Positions 47,421-59,561 of a stretch of DNA of 64,000 bases are shown here, piece by piece; positions within the stretch are counted from its first letter, which is position 1, and each line of letters opens with the position of its first letter. Both the position numbers and the translations under genes were made by a program. The notes below the pieces were generated by a model. The model ran no database searches. It was not told the origin of the DNA and saw nothing but the letters and a program-made list of their open reading frames with translations. The DNA comes from Echinometra lucunter (taxonomy: Eukaryota > Echinodermata > Echinoidea > Camarodonta > Echinometridae): assembly GCA_029962745.1 (NCBI GenBank), contig CM057166.1, positions 1,486,574-1,550,573 of the forward strand, read 5' to 3'.

Positions 47421-47920
47421 NNNNNNNNNNNNNNNNNNNNNNNNNNNNNNNNNNNNNNNNNNNNNNNNNNNNNNNNNNNNNNNNNNNNNNNNNNNNNNNN
47501 NNNNNNNNNNNNNNNNNNNNNNNNNNNNNNNNNNNNNNNNNNNNNNNNNNNNNNNNNNNNNNNNNNNNNNNNNNNNNNNNNNNNNNNNNNNNNNNNNNNN
47601 NNNNNNNNNNNNNNNNNNNNNNNNNNNNNNNNNNNNNNNNNNNNNNNNNNNNNNNNNNNNNNNNNNNNNNNNNNNNNNNNNNNNNNNNNNNNNNNNNNNN
47701 NNNNNNNNNNNNNNNNNNNNNNNNNNNNNNNNNNNNNNNNNNNNNNNNNNNNNNNNNNNNNNNNNNNNNNNNNNNNNNNNNNNNNNNNNNNNNNNNNNNN
47801 NNNNNNNNNNNNNNNNNNNNNNNNNNNNNNNNNNNNNNNNNNNNNNNNNNNNNNNNNNNNNNNNNNNNNNNNNNNNNNNNNNNNNNNNNNNNNNNNNNNN
47901 NNNNNNNNNNNNNNNNNNNN
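47421..47920. other. Assembly gap (500 N)
   Basis: Exactly 500 unknown bases between contig 2 (in a coiled-coil gene intron, within a MITE) and contig 3 (in a LINE 3' end). Confidence 0.99.
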
Positions 47921-48475
47921 ACAGCAGTAGCCCACAATACAATTATATTTACAGGATCAAAACTACGGAATGACCTCCCCACAGAATTAACGAATAGTAG
48001 CTCATTGTATACATTTAAATGCAAATGAAAACTATCCCTCCTTAATACTTATGCGATGGCTCCTTAGTCCCTTAGTTCCTTAGGTGTGTGTTTTGTTTGT
48101 TTGTTTGTTTACCTTGCCCTTTTCTTCTTTTTTTTCCCTTTTTTGTACTTTTTTTTTAAACGATAGATCTCTCAAAATAACATGCAAATATCACAGACTT
48201 TTCTTTAAACCTTCTAGGGAATCTTTAATTACAAGCTTAGCTTTTTATTAGATTCCCTAATATTTCACTTTTTAAATTAATTTGTCTTAAGCTCATGGTG
48301 AATATATTAAGGTCTACATCTTTGTATGTTCCAATATCCCCCTTTGTATCATGAATCATCTTATTTATGATGTCATTCACATATTATTTATGTATTATTT
48401 CTCACTTGCATGCATGTATCATCATTTACGTGAAATATGAAAATAAACTGAAACTGAAACTGAAACTGAAAAGCT
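47921..48475 (+). mobile_element. LINE 3' end: RT C-terminus plus 3' UTR
   Basis: Contig 3 opens in frame with IIFTGSKLRNDLPTELTNSS, SLYTFKCK and a stop at 48026-48028, the usual C-terminal ending of CR1/RTE-like RT proteins. The 3' UTR has the AGGGAATCT/AGATTCCCT stem (48216-48224, 48250-48258) and terminates in AAACTGAAACTGAAACTGAA-type repeats near 48440-48472. The upstream part is lost in the N gap. Confidence 0.75.
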
Positions 48476-49100
48476 AATCTGTGTTTCCCCGGTAGTTCAA
48501 CCATGTTGTCCTTTCAAACAGACCATTTACACTGTATACTTTGGACTAGCCCAAATTCATATAATCCACTGTAAAATCACCACAAGAGTGAAGAAAAAAA
48601 TGAATTGTAATATTGGAAATTAAAAGTAATAAATATTTTGAAGACTTTTCCAGACTATTATCCAAATAAAAGCCATTCATGTTAGCATACATGTATGTTT
48701 GGCAGTTTTACAACTTATCATGTCAACAATCTGATCAGGGTTGTTTGATTTACATGTAAGCCAAGCAGATGGTATTTTCACACAGCAATACATCAATCGT
48801 AGTATCATACAGTTTGTGTACGTGCATATCTCATCAGTGGTGTAAAAAAGAATACTGACAGCTGAATGTTTTTACATCAAAACAAAATACTACAGCTGAC
48901 AAGGCTAAATACAGCGTGTTTCTTAAAAAAGGGAAACTTTTCCCATCAGTTACTCAAGAACTGATTATGTCCTGATAAATTTGTAGTATTCATCACTCCT
49001 TTCTCTGTATATATATATGATATTGACATGCATGAATGAATATGAATGGTGTTGCATAATGTCAAAAGTTATCCTCCTGGTATAGGAGATTGGGATAATC
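48476..49100. other. Non-coding stretch left of CCDC50 exon 2
   Basis: AT-rich DNA. I found no further CCDC50 exon and no element boundaries. Confidence 0.5.
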
Positions 49101-49106
49101 TTATGA

Positions 49107-49357
49107 CAGGGGCGGTGCTTCGGGCATGTGGGGGGGCATGACTTTTCAAATGATCAAGCAAAAAAAAAAAAAAAAGAGAAAAAAAAAAGGAGAAAAGGAA
49201 GAAAGAAGAGGAGGAAGAAGAAAGAAGAGCATGGTGAAAGAAGAGGACTGGGCCATGCAAATATCTAATACTCCTTTTTAATCATTTAAAACATGAAGAA
49301 ACTCACCTACACTATGGGTCATCTAGCCCCCTATCAAATGCCCTGGCGCAGCCCCTG
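49107..49357. mobile_element. Short TIR element (CAGGGGC type)
   Basis: Starts CAGGGGCGGTGC and ends GCGCAGCCCCTG, inverted with few mismatches. The interior is a poly-A/GAA-rich tract. The flanks share a TTATGA-like string but not a perfect 8-bp duplication, so superfamily (hAT-like) is tentative. Confidence 0.5.
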
Positions 49358-49394
49358 TTTTTATGATTATGAATATGATTATGAGTGTACTTAC

Positions 49395-52300
49395 TCTCTT
49401 CCTCCTGTAGTTGGTATGCCAATGCTCCATCTTCATATACAGCCCAATTCTTGACAACTGAGGAGAAAACAATACAAGGATGAAAATAACAGATGCAAGA
49501 ATTACAAAGAGTTAACTTCACTGTTTTCACAATGTACGTCTACCTGGGCACCATTTCATAAACTTGTAAATAAGTTGCAATAACTGTTCTAAGCTACTGA
49601 AATCCTTGCATCTGACTGGCTTAGACTAAATTTGTCATAGAAATGTGGCAGTTGTTAGTACTGATAGCAGGTTTTAGGAACAGGGGCCAGTTTGTACATG
49701 TACTGGTAAATGAACCCATCATAGAAATCTGTCTTGTATGTACATAGCATACATGCACAGTATTTGCAATGCAAACCACTAGAATTTTGACAATGCTGCA
49801 TGTATTATGAAGCTATAAGTATGATTTTAAAGATACACGTATATTAAACATCTTTCCATGCCATAATGTTTGTTACAGCTCCTACAATGTACATGTCGTA
49901 TGAATTTGTGAAACATGTACTATCAATATCAAAATGGATTCAAAATTTCACATAAAAACAATTCATTCGTACATTATTCACTGCCCTCAAACAGGAGCAA
50001 ATTGCCTCAATCTGCCATCAAAATATCAGTCATAAGTTCTGCGAAATACATGGTATGGACCACACTGACTTAGAATAATTATTCACGAATTATTTCTTCA
50101 GTAATGAATTCACACATTTAATTCACAAATAATATCAAATATATATATGTCTAACAATCGTTTAACTGTTGTCAATACATCATTTTATTCAGAATATACA
50201 GGTATGTTTAAAAAAAATAGATGAAATTCTCTTCTCAAGCAAATTGTACATATGTTGAAATATCACCATAACTCATTAAAAAAGTGATAAGTGGAATAGT
50301 TCTGAAGATCATCAAGATAGAATATCATAATCACATTGCCCAAAGTGGCATGAATTCCAAGGATAGCAAGCTTCAAGGGACCTTTTTCTCTGTATACATG
50401 CAGGGTGAGCTACACGTACATGGGTATCTCTATAACCTATATCCTCCCAGGGATAAATGAGTCATGTCATCAAATCTACATCAACTATGTGCCAGAAGAA
50501 TCTATATCAAATGCTAGAAGGTGATGGGGCCTTTTAGGAGGTCAGGCTCAATCCATGTTTCAGATAATTTTTTGTAAGTCAGTGTGTGTTACTTCTTTAA
50601 ACATACATAATTTGAATGTTGAATACATGTACATGTATGTGATAGACATAAAAAAAACATAATAGATGCAGTATAATTAAATTTGAATGTAGAATACATG
50701 TATGTGATAGACATATAAACATAATAGATGCAGTATAATTAATTTTGGAAAGAACATGCTCACCCCATTCAAGTATTTACATAATTTCTGTTATATGTAC
50801 AGCATTGCTGTATATAATTAAATAAATCTCTCTATTCCCCCCTCCTCCTTGCACTCTCTCTCTCTCTCTCTCTCTCTCTTTCGCCAAGAAGTTTTCCATT
50901 GGGACCTACATGAACATTTTTTTTTTCTTGACACATTATCAACAAAACAGAACAAAAAACAAAAACAAAACAGAAAACTGAGTCAATAATGAGATCACTA
51001 AAACTAGGGCTGTTACCGAACCGCTGAACCGAATGGAAATTCGCTGAACATGGCACTTCCGAACAGGACCGAACTAAACCAAACCGAACTCAAAGGCCAA
51101 GTTCGGAAGTTCGCCAACTTATAACACAGGATCATTGATTTAGCCCTCGGTAAAGGCCTTGTCCTGGATTCATTATGCTAAATGGAAGATACACCTTTGC
51201 TCTTTTAAAATATTAATACATACATTTATTGGTGAGATTCCTTTTAATTCATCTTCTAAAAGTTTTCCTTAAATACAAGATAGAAAAACACTTAATACAG
51301 CTTGTGTCTCATTTTTCGTTTGATTCTGATAAATTTCATATTTGGCACCATGAATTCTAGTTGTTTTCCCCCCAAATCATGTTAAAAGCTTCAAAATATG
51401 CCCAAAGATACTCACGATTGTAATCAATCGTAATAAGGTTGTAATCGATTAACAATCATGATCAATCATAATACTAAATAAATATAAAAAAAATAATAAA
51501 AATAGAAAAACACTGTTTTAATGATAATTGATAAAAGAATCGAACCCGAACATGGCGCTAAATTTACAGCCCTAACTAAAACTGCACAAGAAGTTCTTCA
51601 CTTTATCTCTGTAGAAGGCAATTCATGTACATGTAGACCTATAGTGTCAATATCAGCCCTAACAGTCAAACTGTCAGAGTTATTTATTAGATAAATTTAT
51701 AGCGAGATATCCACCATTTGAAACTAGGTAAATTTATCTTTTCATCAAAAACAAAAGAGCAAATCATATACTGTGAACTTATTTATGAAACAGTATAAAT
51801 TAGGATGAGAGGCTCCATGGTTCTCGCCAGTACATAACACCCATGGTTCCAATACCATGCGTAAAGGGTTTCAGACAAGGAAGAACCATGTGTGAAATTG
51901 CTGCACCATGTGTGGCAACAGGGTAAAAAAAAATATTGGAGTATATATTCCTAACAATAATGATAAATGTCAGATTGTTTTGCTTTTTGGCAATGTATTT
52001 TTACTTTTATGCCATTAGAAGACAACTCCTGCTTACCAAGGAGTATTTTTCATCCTTTTTAATACTCAAGCATATACTGCCGCCACACCTAACTTAAGGT
52101 GTTATTCCGTAAAACTTCAAAAACTTCCACGCTTCGCGCAGAGTGGGAACCATGTGCAGATTTTTTTCTAGTGAGAACCCTGAGAGGCCCCATGTCTGCA
52201 CATCTAAGAATCAGTTTTGATTTTATGCTGTTACAACTAGAATTTTATTTGTACTCTAACTGTTACTGTGACACATCTGCACACTTGTTTAATTGTATTA

Positions 52301-54519
52301 ATACAGATCAGGATTTTCTGACATGAAAAGTGACATCTTAAGGTTCATTTATAGACCTTTACACTAAATATTTTCTTGCTGGAATATCTATTACCAAAGC
52401 TACACACATCATAAATGAAATGTTGTTGTTGATAGCACTTGAGTTTTGTTTTATCAAAATTGCGTGCTTACTGGCAAATGCAAACAAAGGGTTTCTTAAA
52501 TGTTGCATTGTAATAAAGCTTTCTCTTTTCCTTTAGTTTAGCTACTTTTGCACATTCTCTTTAAAAAAGTCTGAAACTAAGTAAGTGAATTGAAAGAGGG
52601 AATCAAATATCAATCAACTTAACATAAAAGAAAAATAATCCAAACTTTTGCACATTCTATTTTAAAAAGTCTAAAACTAGTCTAAGTGAATTGAAAGAGG
52701 GAATCAAATATCAATCAACCTAACATAAAAGAAAAATAACCATAACTTTTGGCAAAAATCTGTGCTGGTTATGCAGCATACCATGAGGGAACAAAAGAAA
52801 AAAGAACATATACAAAATCGGCGTATCAATCCTGCTGAGTTGGACTTCGGTATATAGACTCTAGATCTAACTTTTTATAGGGTCTAACAGAGCTAGATAG
52901 AGTCTACCCTTTTCCGTGATACTTGATAATGTTAAGTTAACAGTTAGAGTTCACACTTCACAGAGTTAACAAAGTTGGGCAAACCCAGAGAATAGGGGAC
53001 CAGAACGCGCGCATGCCATTTGTACTGTGCAGAGATCGGCAGCAACAGCCGAAAGTCAGGGTATGTGACAAGTCCATGATCAAGTTCAAAATGACTTTAA
53101 AATATGTTTTGATCAAGTAATTATGTTCTAATATATTACATTGCCCTCTCGGCTTTCAAATGTGTGATTATGTGGTGAAAATCATTTTGATTTTTGCCAG
53201 AAATGTTCTCAAACTCACAAATGTTTCATCCATGAATCTTGTGCAGGTATGCAGATCGTCCCCCCCGCCACCGACTCTGCCGCTGCCACCGGCTGCATTT
53301 GTTTGCACACAAATGAATATGTGCGCGCGTTCCGGTCCCCTATTCTCCGGGTTTGCGTTAGCTATAGGATAGCTATCGTGATTTTATTTTGATATTACAC
53401 GATAGCTATAGATTGCTGACATAGGCCCCTGTGTAGACAGATGTGACCTTGAAATATTATGCCTCCAAATCACACTTTCTCATGTCCGGTTAACCCTGCA
53501 AACTACCTTCCAAGTTCGCCAGTGGACCAGTCGATCAAACTGTGATATAAGAACCTTAAATTTATTTTTCAAACTCAAAATATCGACTTTTGATTGATAC
53601 GGGATCCTACCTTCTTGTTGATTTCGCCGCTTGATTAATTTCCATTTCAATAGCGCGACCTCCGACATCGTGAGTTCACCTACATTTCATTTTCATTTCC
53701 AAATGTTGGGCAGGTAATAAAATGGTTGCACATGAATGTACATTCATACAAAAATTTCTGAGATAATTTATGTTTTAATATATCATTCAAAGATTGCATT
53801 CAGACTTGCGCATTGTGAACAATTTGTTGTTTCTTTTGTAAATAATTTGTACTGGTTTAATAATGAAACAAACGTAGGCCTACACTGTACTACAGAAACC
53901 CCCCCCCCCCCCTTGAAAAAAACCCACCAATTTATTACATGCCCCCTAGAAAGTGGCCGTGGTGCCCCTCTGTTTGGCCTTGGTGCCCTCTGCCACCTGG
54001 CCTCTATGAAAAAGTGCCCCTCACCAAAGTGGCCTTGCCCCCAAAAAATCCTATTTCGAGGCCTGGGTTTGCCTAAAGTTGAAGGGCTGATGAATTGATC
54101 ATGTTGATGTCCATCGCCAGTTCACCACCTTGCAAATTTAATTTGAAATTATCACTTTAATTTGGGACTTTTGAATAATGGCAAATGCATTATCAACTAA
54201 AAATTCGCAGCTTAACTTGAAACAGATCTATTACATTGTAAGCCTAACTGTTACATCGGACCTCTCAATACTGCACGGATGACTCATCTCGTTGAACCGT
54301 CAAAAACCTTGTTGCTCCATCGACGTTGCACGGGCTTCCACGCCCGAATTGCCGGCTTGTTTAACAACAACAGTCGTACAGCCCCTCTCTCTCTCTCAGT
54401 CACACACACACACCAACGCAACAAGATGACAGATACAACAGCTATGAAATTAAATGCATACCTGCTTTTACACCTGGATTATTGGTTTCTACAACAGTAC
54501 CATCCGTTCCATCAGCCAT
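49395..54519 (-). CDS. CCDC50: CCDC50 (Ymer) homologue, exons 1-2
   Basis: Exon 1 is 54462-54519, starting at an ATG (minus strand) and reading MADGTDGTVVETNNPGVKA plus one base. Exon 2 is 49395-49457 with an AG acceptor and GTAAGT donor, and contributes VVKNWAVYEDGALAYQLQEEE. The joined phase-1 junction matches the N-terminal block of CCDC50, where a PGVK motif is followed by an aromatic/acidic stretch and an LQE-type ubiquitin-binding helix. CCDC50 is a soluble tyrosine-phosphorylated ubiquitin-binding protein linked to EGFR and NF-kappaB signalling in vertebrates. Later exons should lie to the left, between 47921 and 49394 or beyond the gap; I could not identify any. Intron 1 (~5 kb) holds two TIR elements and a candidate alternative first exon. 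Confidence 0.8.
49458..50996. other. CCDC50 intron 1, proximal part
   Basis: AT-rich intron with a local ~55-bp duplication (GAATACATGTA...ATAGATGCAGTATAATTAA at about 50620-50740) and a TC-run near 50855-50880. No coding similarity. Confidence 0.6.
51005..51574. mobile_element. hAT-type non-autonomous element with 8-bp target duplication
   Basis: An exact 8-bp duplication ACTAAAAC flanks it (50997-51004 and 51575-51582). Ends TAGGGCTGTTACCG and ATTTACAGCCCTA are inverted repeats. 570 bp, non-coding, in CCDC50 intron 1. The 8-bp duplication and short TIR are hAT hallmarks. Confidence 0.88.
51583..52978. other. CCDC50 intron 1, middle part
   Basis: AT-rich intron with a local tandem duplication of about 100 bp (unit containing TGAATTGAAAGAGGGAATCA, at about 52585 and 52690). 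Nothing else recognised. Confidence 0.6.
52979..53356. mobile_element. 378-bp TIR element (GGCAAACCC type), copy 2
   Basis: A second copy of the element at 42476-42858, with a closely similar interior (for example CAGCCGAAAGTCAGGGTATG) and the same ends. No clean target duplication is visible here. It lies in CCDC50 intron 1, just downstream of the candidate alternative first exon. Confidence 0.8.
53611..53668 (-). CDS. Possible alternative first exon of CCDC50
   Basis: On the minus strand an ATG at 53668 opens 19 codons (MSEVALLKWKLIKRRNQQE) plus one base, ended by a GTAGG donor at 53610. Length (58 nt) and phase (1) equal those of the upstream exon 54462-54519, so it would splice in frame to exon 2 at 49457. 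It could equally be the first exon of an unrelated nested gene, or chance. No transcript evidence is available here. Confidence 0.35.
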
Positions 54520-55017
54520 TTTAAAGAAAATTTACAGCTCAGTTTGATCAGACTTTCTCGCAAGATATAAGCTAGCTGTTTTCAATCCAATTAACGTATT
54601 TTTAATGTTTCATTATTTAGACAACAGATGGCGCTAGAGTAGAAATTAAAAACTGAAAAAAAAAAAAAACCTTCGACATGACGTGGAATTCAATGGATTT
54701 CATTGTTCATAAAAAAAAAAAAAAAATCTATGGTCATATTGACTAACAGTGCTGTTCTAGTCAAATTGGCACAATTCTAGTGAAAATGACTAGAATAGTA
54801 AAATATTTGACCGGAACATAATATCACACAGACACCAACACTAAAGTGAGATGATTCAAGCGAAATGGCAGAATTCTAGTAAAAAAAAAAAAGCTTGAGG
54901 TCATTTTTAACTACAGTTATTGTCATTTTGATTCGAATTGAGTCCATGTTGAGTTGTTGACTAGAAGAGTGCTGCTGTCCGTGGGATCAGGCATAGGCGT
55001 AGGAACCGGGGGGCTGG

Positions 55018-57080
55018 GGTGCTAGCCCCCCCCCCCCCCCCGTCAAAATTGTGGGGGTGGTGGAGTGGGAATGTCCTTATTTTTATGGCTGAAAAGGGGT
55101 TTCAAGCGAAGGAAAGAGGAAAAAAAAAAAAAAAAAAAAAGGGAAGACGAAGGAAAAAAAAGAGGAAAAGAAAAAGGGAAAGAAACGAAAAGAAGACAAC
55201 AGAAAGGAAAGAGAAAGAAAAAAAAAAGGGGGAAATCTTTAAGCGCTCCCTCGCATTTTAGGTATCTTAACCAATGCCCGCTGTGTTAATAATTTTTATA
55301 CTATTCTACTATATACTCATAAAATGTTATGTTGGTAACATAAGTGCAAGGAATCATGCGCCAAGATGACCTAAAGAGATGGGATAATGGCCTGGAAGAT
55401 GCCGATAAAAATAATGTACATTACTCAAATTATGAAAATGGAATATCAATACGCAAGAACCTCTTTTCAGTATACAAGATTTTTTTTTTCATCGTTCGCT
55501 CAATTTGCTCGCTCATAAAATCTAAAAACAAGATGGTTTCGGGCAGCAAGCACCTCTTACTTCATCAGCAGCGAGAAGCCCGAACGCATTTGGGCAGCGA
55601 GGTGACTTCAGATTATCCTCGAATTCTGCAGGAAGATGTACATTATAAAAATCATGTAGTGTATTTTGGTGAAGAATCTATGTTCTAAAGACAACTTTTT
55701 TTGTCAATCGCTCGATTCGCTCGCTCGTAGAAACAGAATGGTTTCGGACGGTAAGCAAGGTGCCCAAATTGAGTCGTATTTGTCCGATATAGGTGATCAA
55801 ATGTATTATTCAGAGATCTTATCGGCTTACATATTTTGATGACGAAATAACACTTCTATCCCCCCAAAAGAGTAAATATTTCTTCTCGCTCGCTGCGCTC
55901 GCTCGTGTACTATTTAGATACAATGGTTTGAGAAAGCAAACCAATACGGTAAGCGAGGTGACCAAATAATGATTCAGATATCTTATAGGCACACGGTGTA
56001 TTCTGATGACGAATTATCCCTATACCATGCATGAAAGGGAATATATACTATACCATCGCTCGCTCATCAATTCTGCAAGCGAGGTTACCAAATAATATAT
56101 AATTTAGATATCTGATAGGCCCATGATGTAATTTGATGACGAAATAATCACTTCTACCATGAAAAGAGGTATATATTTCTTCCTCGCTCGATCCGCTCGC
56201 TCGTATTAGATACTGGATAATTTTAGAAATCGAAGTCACTAAAATGTGTACTCTAGATATCTTATAGGCCCATGGCGTATTTGAGTATGTTGAGTACGCA
56301 GTATACCATGAAAAGCATACATAATTATGATACTTCGCTAGCTCGTGTTATATTAAGATACATGATGGTTTCGGAAAGCAAAGAAATTTGGTAGTGAGGT
56401 GACCGAATAAACCTATATGGCCTAAATTGCGTATTTTGATGACGAAATAACACTTCTGGTCAAGAGAATGGGTTTTTCTCGATCGCTTCGCTCGCTCGCA
56501 ACATCTAAAACAGGGTGGTTTCGGACAGCAGACATTTGGACTAGCGAGGTGTCAAAATAGAGTCACTTTTGGCTGCAAGGTGACAAAATATTATTAATCC
56601 TTATACTAGGCCCACATAATGTATTTTGATGACAAAATAGCACTTCTTTCATAACATGAAGTGGTTATTTTTTTGCTCGCTCGCTTCGCTCGTAAGCTAA
56701 AGAAAACAGCAAGGTTCATAATCAAGGAGCGTAATTTCTTACCAAATTTCAAAAACGCTTCGCGGTGCGGCCATTAAATATTCCTTTGAAGTAATAGTGA
56801 TCTTGGGACCCGTTTCATTATTGTTATCAGTAACAATTTTCACATTTCTGTGACAAATTTGCTCTCAGCCAATCAAATTCAAGGATTTCAGTAGCTTATA
56901 ACAGGTTGCAACTCGTTATTGATAACAATTTTTATGAAACGGGGCCCAGCTAGGTCTTACCACTCCCTCTCCCTCGCAAGGGACTTTGCGCTCGTGATGT
57001 GTGCCTAAATTGAAATTTTCAGGGTGTGTGCTTCAGCCCCCAGTTCAGAAAAGCTTCCTATAATGTGCATAGCTCCAAAG
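55018..57080. repeat. Array punctuated by CGCTCGCTTCGCTCG-type motifs
   Basis: From about 55480 to 56740 a degenerate unit of roughly 150-220 bp recurs about eight times. Each has GCGAGGTGACCAAATAAT-like sequence, TATCTTATAGGCCCA, GTATTTTGATGACGAAATAA, then a CGCTCGCTTCGCTCGCTCG-like cluster and GATGGTTTCGGAAAGCAA. A poly-A/GAAAG-rich segment precedes it (55110-55240). Possible outer ends are near 54990 (GCATAGGCGTAGGAACC) and about 57070. Lys-rich frames here are repeat artefacts. Confidence 0.8.
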
Positions 57081-57339
57081 AATCAGAGAAGTTTCGCTTC
57101 GTATAACAGAATACCTTGTTCTTGATACGACTACAGTGTGAAACCGTGGAGCAGGAGGAGGCAAAAGCTGGGGGATACAAAACTTTCCTAAGATTGTACG
57201 TTGCCCCTAAATTGCAGCAATGAAAATATTTTCTTTTCCTCCCAAGCTCACTCGCACTAACTTACAATGACATAATTATAAACAGTGTTGTAACCATAAA
57301 GTCTTATCTATTCTCCTTTTCATGTCGAGATTGTACGTA

Positions 57340-57579
57340 CCCTCCATCCTTTCCTGTTTGCAAAGACTGCCCCCAAAGACCAAAATAATAACTTCACACA
57401 TACTGTTTGCTACGTCGGGATTTTTTAATAGCAATTAAGTTCGGAGCATGCGAAAAAGAAATCAATTACTAAAAAGGAAACAAATCAAACAAAAAGGAAT
57501 ACCAAATGAAAAAAAGGTGTTTCCTGGGTTTCGCACCCAAAATATCCCTGTCAAGGAGATGCTAGCCAATCGCTCTATA

Positions 57580-57621
<42 letters not shown>

Positions 57622-58000
57622 ACGCGTTGCCTCACTACAATCTATGTCTGCAATGACTGCCGCGAAAAAGCCAAAATAATAACCTCACACTGTTTGCTCC
57701 TTAGAGATCTTTTAAACTTTAAATAGGAAGTTTTGGGCATACGAAAAAAAGGTACCCTTTTATTTAAAAAAATGAATTAAACATGAAACAAAACAGAAAA
57801 AACCCACAAAAATGAAAACTTTATGAGTTTCGAATCCGAAATCCCCCGAAATCCTTCCATTGCGAGTCAATCGCTCTATGCAGAGGGCTACACTGACTCT
57901 CTACCAACCTCCAGGTTATCTTGGCACTCATCATCCTTTCCCATTTGTAATGACTTTTCAAAGACATCGATTCTGCGCCACTCACGATCTAAAAAGTGTG
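57340..58000. repeat. Tandem ~300-bp unit with tRNA-like segments and a long G run
   Basis: Three partial units start near 57345, 57630 and 57940, sharing CTTTCC.GTTTG.AA.GACT, CCAAAATAATAAC.TCACAC and GCATACGAAAAA blocks. Two units end in a minus-strand segment (about 57525-57580 and 57828-57890) with TAGAGCGATTG near a possible A box and GGATTCGAAAC or GGGTGCGAAACCC resembling a B box. A run of about 38 G (57582-57619) separates two units. A tRNA-derived SINE origin is possible. Confidence 0.55.
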
Positions 58001-58049
58001 TTTACACCGACGAGCATACATTTGTATCTCTGTGATATCAATGCATGCC

Positions 58050-59340
58050 TCTTTATAAGGAAAAAAGAGGACATTTTCTTTTCTGTACAATCTCTACGTA
58101 GCATGTACCTGAAGGTCACATTCATGTTTCTCTTTGTATTACCGTACATCAATGCCTCAATAACATACCAAAGATAAATGAGCTTTTACAGGTGTCTTTT
58201 CAAACCGAAGCTTTAATGCATTCAAACTAAATCTTGAAGACATCTTATTGTATTAAAAAGTCAATGGCCCTCTTCGCTCCAGAGCTCCTCCTCAAGAATT
58301 TGTGAAAGGGCTCTGATCAGTCAAGTTTGAGTGGAGAAGTATGCATTTATTCCTTTTTACTCGTACAGTAGTTTCAAAGCACAAACAGCTGAAGTTGGAT
58401 TGAAGTGAACCAGAGCTTGATGATAGTACACTCTTTGTACTTGCCAAATTCCTTTTGAAACAGATGGGTAGAGGCTTTGAGTAACCAGACCTTCTTGACG
58501 GAGCAATAATACTTGAATTTTAAGGGGATGATCCTTCTTTCCACAAATCAAATGAAAGTCCAATATACTATGCACGTAGTGATTTTCATACTTACATTAA
58601 GCATTTTATGAAATGGTATGTGGTATTGGGCATCACATTGAAACAGCAGGGGGAGAATAATTTTGAATGAAACGAACCGATGTAGCGGCGGATTTGGTTC
58701 TTGGTGACAAAATCTGCTGGCAGATATCGTTTCCAAGATTCTGTTAATTGATCATTCTATAAGAAATTTAACAAAATCTAAGGAAATTTCCGTTTTTTAT
58801 GTTCGCCAACTCCAAAGGCGTCCTCTTGCGTGACGTCACACCATCCATATACGATACTGGCCTAGCCAAACAGTAAAATACCCGCCTTTGACTTGAAGTT
58901 GAATACAAAAAGGCCCCCCCCCAAAAAAAAAAGTGAGATTGTGTATATGAGTCAACTTATAGAAAGAAGGGTATCACCATTTTTGATGTTTTGACTGTTA
59001 TTGACAGGGTATTGACACTCATGTCCCTTTGATGAGGACCTTAAGTAATATGCAAAAGCAAAAAAAAATCCCAGTGAACTAGTGATTTCTACTTTTTTAC
59101 CATTGATAAATTCGTCAGAGGAATGTTTGTATAATCTATTAAGTCGCAATCAAATACCATTACTGCCAACCATTTGGTAATACAATCATACTCTCAGCCA
59201 TATTTCATACTTGTTTAAGGTAGAATGCTTTGAAAAGTTGAATTGTAGCTTTAAGATGGCGTAGGTATTTCAATTCACCTCGGCTTAACAATGGTTCGTT
59301 CGTGGGAGACCGTATACATACTTTTGTCCTAGATGTCTAT
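58050..59340. other. No confident gene; weak minus-strand open frames
   Basis: Two minus-strand stretches, about 58590-58735 (SWKRYLPADFVTKNQIRRYI...) and 58357-58575 (LKIQVLLLRQEGLVTQSLYP...), look protein-like. They are not joined by a workable intron and I do not recognise them. They may be remnants of one gene. The rest is unremarkable. Confidence 0.3.
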
Positions 59341-59561
59341 AGGTTCTATTGTACAGTACCTTCAGTCAGGACCATGCAATAGTGAGTGGATTTCGAGGTA
59401 ATACAAGAACAAATCTCTATAGCTGGGGCTGTAGTGAAAAAGTGGGGAAAGAAGCAGTTTAAAACAAAAATACAGAGGGAAATGAAAATGGAAAAAGTGA
59501 AGTAGTATAAGAAAAAAATTGGGCAGAGTGAGGTGCGCAACGCATCCTGCGCCAGCCTACG

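Noticed and set aside
53357..53412. GATAGCTATCGTG / CACGATAGCTAT short inverted repeat
   Set aside because: Short, AT-rich, next to a TIR element end; not enough to call a regulatory or mobile feature.
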